Positions 61,962 to 64,000 of a stretch of 64,000 bases of DNA are shown piece after piece. The stretch's first letter is position 1. The number at the start of each line of letters is the position of its first letter. The translations under genes and the position numbers were made by a program. The notes under the pieces were generated by a model. That model was given only the letters and a program-made list of their open reading frames with translations, did not search any database and was not told the DNA's origin. Location of the stretch: positions 1,581,001 through 1,645,000 of the forward strand of contig CACRXE010000006.1 in NCBI GenBank assembly GCA_902685375.1, given 5' to 3'. Source of the stretch: Neostethus bicornis (lineage: Eukaryota > Chordata > Actinopteri > Atheriniformes > Phallostethidae).

Positions 61962-64000
61962 ACTCACCATAGTCACCAGTATCTACTTTTCCTACCCTCA
62001 CCATGGTAACCAGGATCTACTTTTCCTACCCTCACCATGGTAACCAGGATCTACTTTTCCTACCCTCACCATGGTAACCAGGATCTACTTTTCCTACCCT
62101 CACCATGGTAACCAGGATCTACGTTCCCACCCTCACCATGGTAACCAGGATCTATGTTCCTACCCTCACCATGGTAACCAGGATCTACGTTCCCACCCTC
62201 ACCATGGTAACCGGGATCTACGTTTCTACCCTCACCATGGTAACCAGGATCTACGTTCCTACCCTCACCATGGTAACCAGGATCTACGTTCCTACCCTCA
62301 CCATGGTAACCAGAATCTACGTTCCTACCCTCACCATGGTAACCAGCTGTGGTTACCAGAGCAGAGCCGAAAAGCACAGCTCTTGATTCACAAGTTGATC
62401 TACGTTCCTACCCTCACCATGGTAACCAGGATCTACGTTCCTACCCTCACCATGGTAACCAGGATCTACGTTCCTACCCTCACTATGGTAACCAGGATCT
62501 ACGTTCCTACCCTCACCATGGTAAACAGGATCTACGTTCCTACCCTGACCATGGTAACCAGGATCTATGTTCCTACAATCACCATGGTAACCAGGATCTA
62601 TGTTCCTACCCTCACCATGGTAACCAGGATCTATGTTCCTACCCTCACCATGGTAACCAGGATCTACGTTCCTATCCTTACTATGGTAACCAGGATCTAC
62701 GTTCGTATCCTCACCATGGTAACCAGGATCTATGTTCCTACCCTCACCATAGTCACCAGTATCTACTTTTCCTATCCTCACCATGGTAACCAGGATCTAC
62801 GTTCCCACCCTCACCATGGTAACCAGGATCTACGTTCCTACCCTCACCATGGTAACCAGGATCTACGTTCCTACCCTCACCATGGTAACCGGGATCTACG
62901 TTTCTACCCTCACCATGGTAACCAGGATCTACGTTCCTACCCTCACCATGGTAACCAGGATCTACGTTCCTACCCTCACCATGGTAACCAGGATCTACGT
63001 TCCCACCCTCACCATGGTAACCGGGATCTACGTTTCTACCCTCACCATGGTAACCAGGATCTACGTTCCTACCCTCACCATGGTAACCAGGATCTACGTT
63101 CCTACCCTCACCATGGTAACCAGAATCTACGTTCCTACCCTCACCATGGTAACCAGCTGTGGTTACCAGAGCAGAGCCGAAAAGCACAGCTCTTGATTCA
63201 CAAGTTGATCTACGTTCCTACCCTCACCATGGTAACCAGGATCTACGTTCCTACCCTCACCATGGTAACCAGGATCTACGTTCCTACCCTCACTATGGTA
63301 ACCAGGATCTACGTTCCTACCCTCACCATGGTAAACAGGATCTACGTTCCTACCCTGACCATGGTAACCAGGATCTATGTTCCTACAATCACCATGGTAA
63401 CCAGGATCTATGTTCCTACCCTCACCATGGTAACCAGGATCTATGTTCCTACCCTCACCATGGTAACCAGGATCTACGTTCCTATCCTTACTATGGTAAC
63501 CAGGATCTACGTTCGTATCCTCACCATGGTAACCAGGATCTATGTTCCTACCCTCACCATAGTCACCAGTATCTACTTTTCCTATCCTCACCATGGTAAC
63601 CAGGATCTACGTTCCCACCCTCACCATGGTAACCAGGATCTACGTTCCTACCCTCACCATGGTAACCAGGATCTACGTTCCTACCCTCACCATGGTAACC
63701 GGGATCTACGTTTCTACCCTCACCATGGTAACCAGGATCTACGTTCCTACCCTCACCATGGTAACCAGGATCTACGTTCTTACCCTCACCATGGTAACCA
63801 GAATCTATGTTCCTACCCTCACCATGGTAACCAGCTGTGGTTACCAGAGCAGAGCCGAAAAGCACAGCTCTTGATTCACAAGTTGATCTACGTTCCTACC
63901 CTCACCATGGTAACCAGGATCTACGTTCCTACCCTCACCATGATAACCAGGATCTACGTTCCTACCCTCACCGTGGTAACCAGGATCTGCATTCCTACCC
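61962..64000. repeat. 33-bp LINE-derived minisatellite, array 8, with 810-bp higher-order repeat
   Basis: About 60 units up to the window end. The block from the embedded LINE piece at 62349 is repeated at 63159 with the same sequence of variant units (GGTAAACAGG, CCCTGACC, CTACAATC, CTTACTATGG, GTCACCAGTATC), giving a period of 810 bp. Part of it aligns with 11431-12690, but the unit count differs. Confidence 0.96.

Larger units (their letters stand above)
51076..64000. repeat. Segmental duplication, copy B
   Basis: Second copy of 1-12693, continuing to the end of the window in a minisatellite. See copy A for the map of differences. Confidence 0.95.

Overview
The window looks like transposon-rich, AT-leaning intergenic DNA from a teleost fish. 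The evidence is vertebrate-type nuclear tRNA genes (Asn-GTT, Gly-TCC, Asp-GTC, Lys-CTT), fish retrotransposon families (Rex1/Babar, L2-like, L1/Tx1-like and RTE-like LINEs, a DANA/Mermaid-type SINE) and DNA transposons (Tc1, hAT, pogo/Tigger-like, Harbinger). There are no operons or bacterial signals. Very few host genes are visible. The best candidate is the last two coding exons of an unidentified gene at 14384-14624 (minus), whose 3' UTR is a 32-bp minisatellite. An unrecognised lysine-rich intronless ORF lies at 27526-28458. Ig-like and other coding-like scraps are also present.

Large-scale layout: positions 1 to about 12.69 kb recur almost unchanged at 51.08-64.0 kb, a segmental duplication that runs off the window. 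Inside the spacer, a block of about 3.98 kb (39.54-42.46 kb) is repeated at 43.52-46.46 kb. Both levels carry the same cassette. In order it holds tRNA-Lys-like (minus), a coding-like fragment (minus), a 34-bp repeat, tRNA-Gly (plus), an internally deleted LINE 3' end, tRNA-Lys-like (minus), an antisense LINE reverse-transcriptase fragment, tRNA-Asp (plus), and then a minisatellite. In all there are 4 tRNA-Asn, 5 tRNA-Gly, 7 tRNA-Asp and 6 tRNA-Lys-like loci.

The dominant repeat is a 33-bp minisatellite present as eight arrays: 7.8, 11.4-13.2, 24.1-24.7, 33.3-35.3, 42.3, 46.3, 58.5 and 62-64 kb. Reading the flanks shows it is an amplified piece of a LINE reverse-transcriptase C-terminus. The LINE sequence ...KSIYVPTL enters several arrays from the left, and ...WVVTERMR leaves most of them on the right. 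Because 33 is 11 codons, the arrays read open in several frames on both strands, and the long ORFs there are repeat artefacts unless shown otherwise. Two other LINEs have made their own arrays inside coding sequence: a 41-bp unit in an L2-like element (30.8-31.8 kb) and a 22-bp unit in an L1-like element (22.27-22.38 kb). Separate minisatellites sit at 13.8-14.4 (32 bp), 25.46-26.89 (34 bp) and 29.7-30.0 kb (34 bp).

Several insertions can be bounded by their target-site duplications. A Tc1 element with an intact transposase (16533-18149) lies inside a deleted hAT element (15918-19212, 8-bp TSD GTTTAAAG), which itself interrupts an L2-like LINE. A pogo-like MITE (22433-23148) and a rearranged RTE-like fragment (21099-21757) interrupt an L1-like LINE. 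Solo-LTR-like elements lie at 19706-20058 (TSD CTATC) and 2102-2405 (TSD TACAT), and a small hAT element at 38697-38931 (TSD CCCTACAG). Apart from the Tc1 transposase, essentially all transposon coding sequence is truncated or frameshifted.
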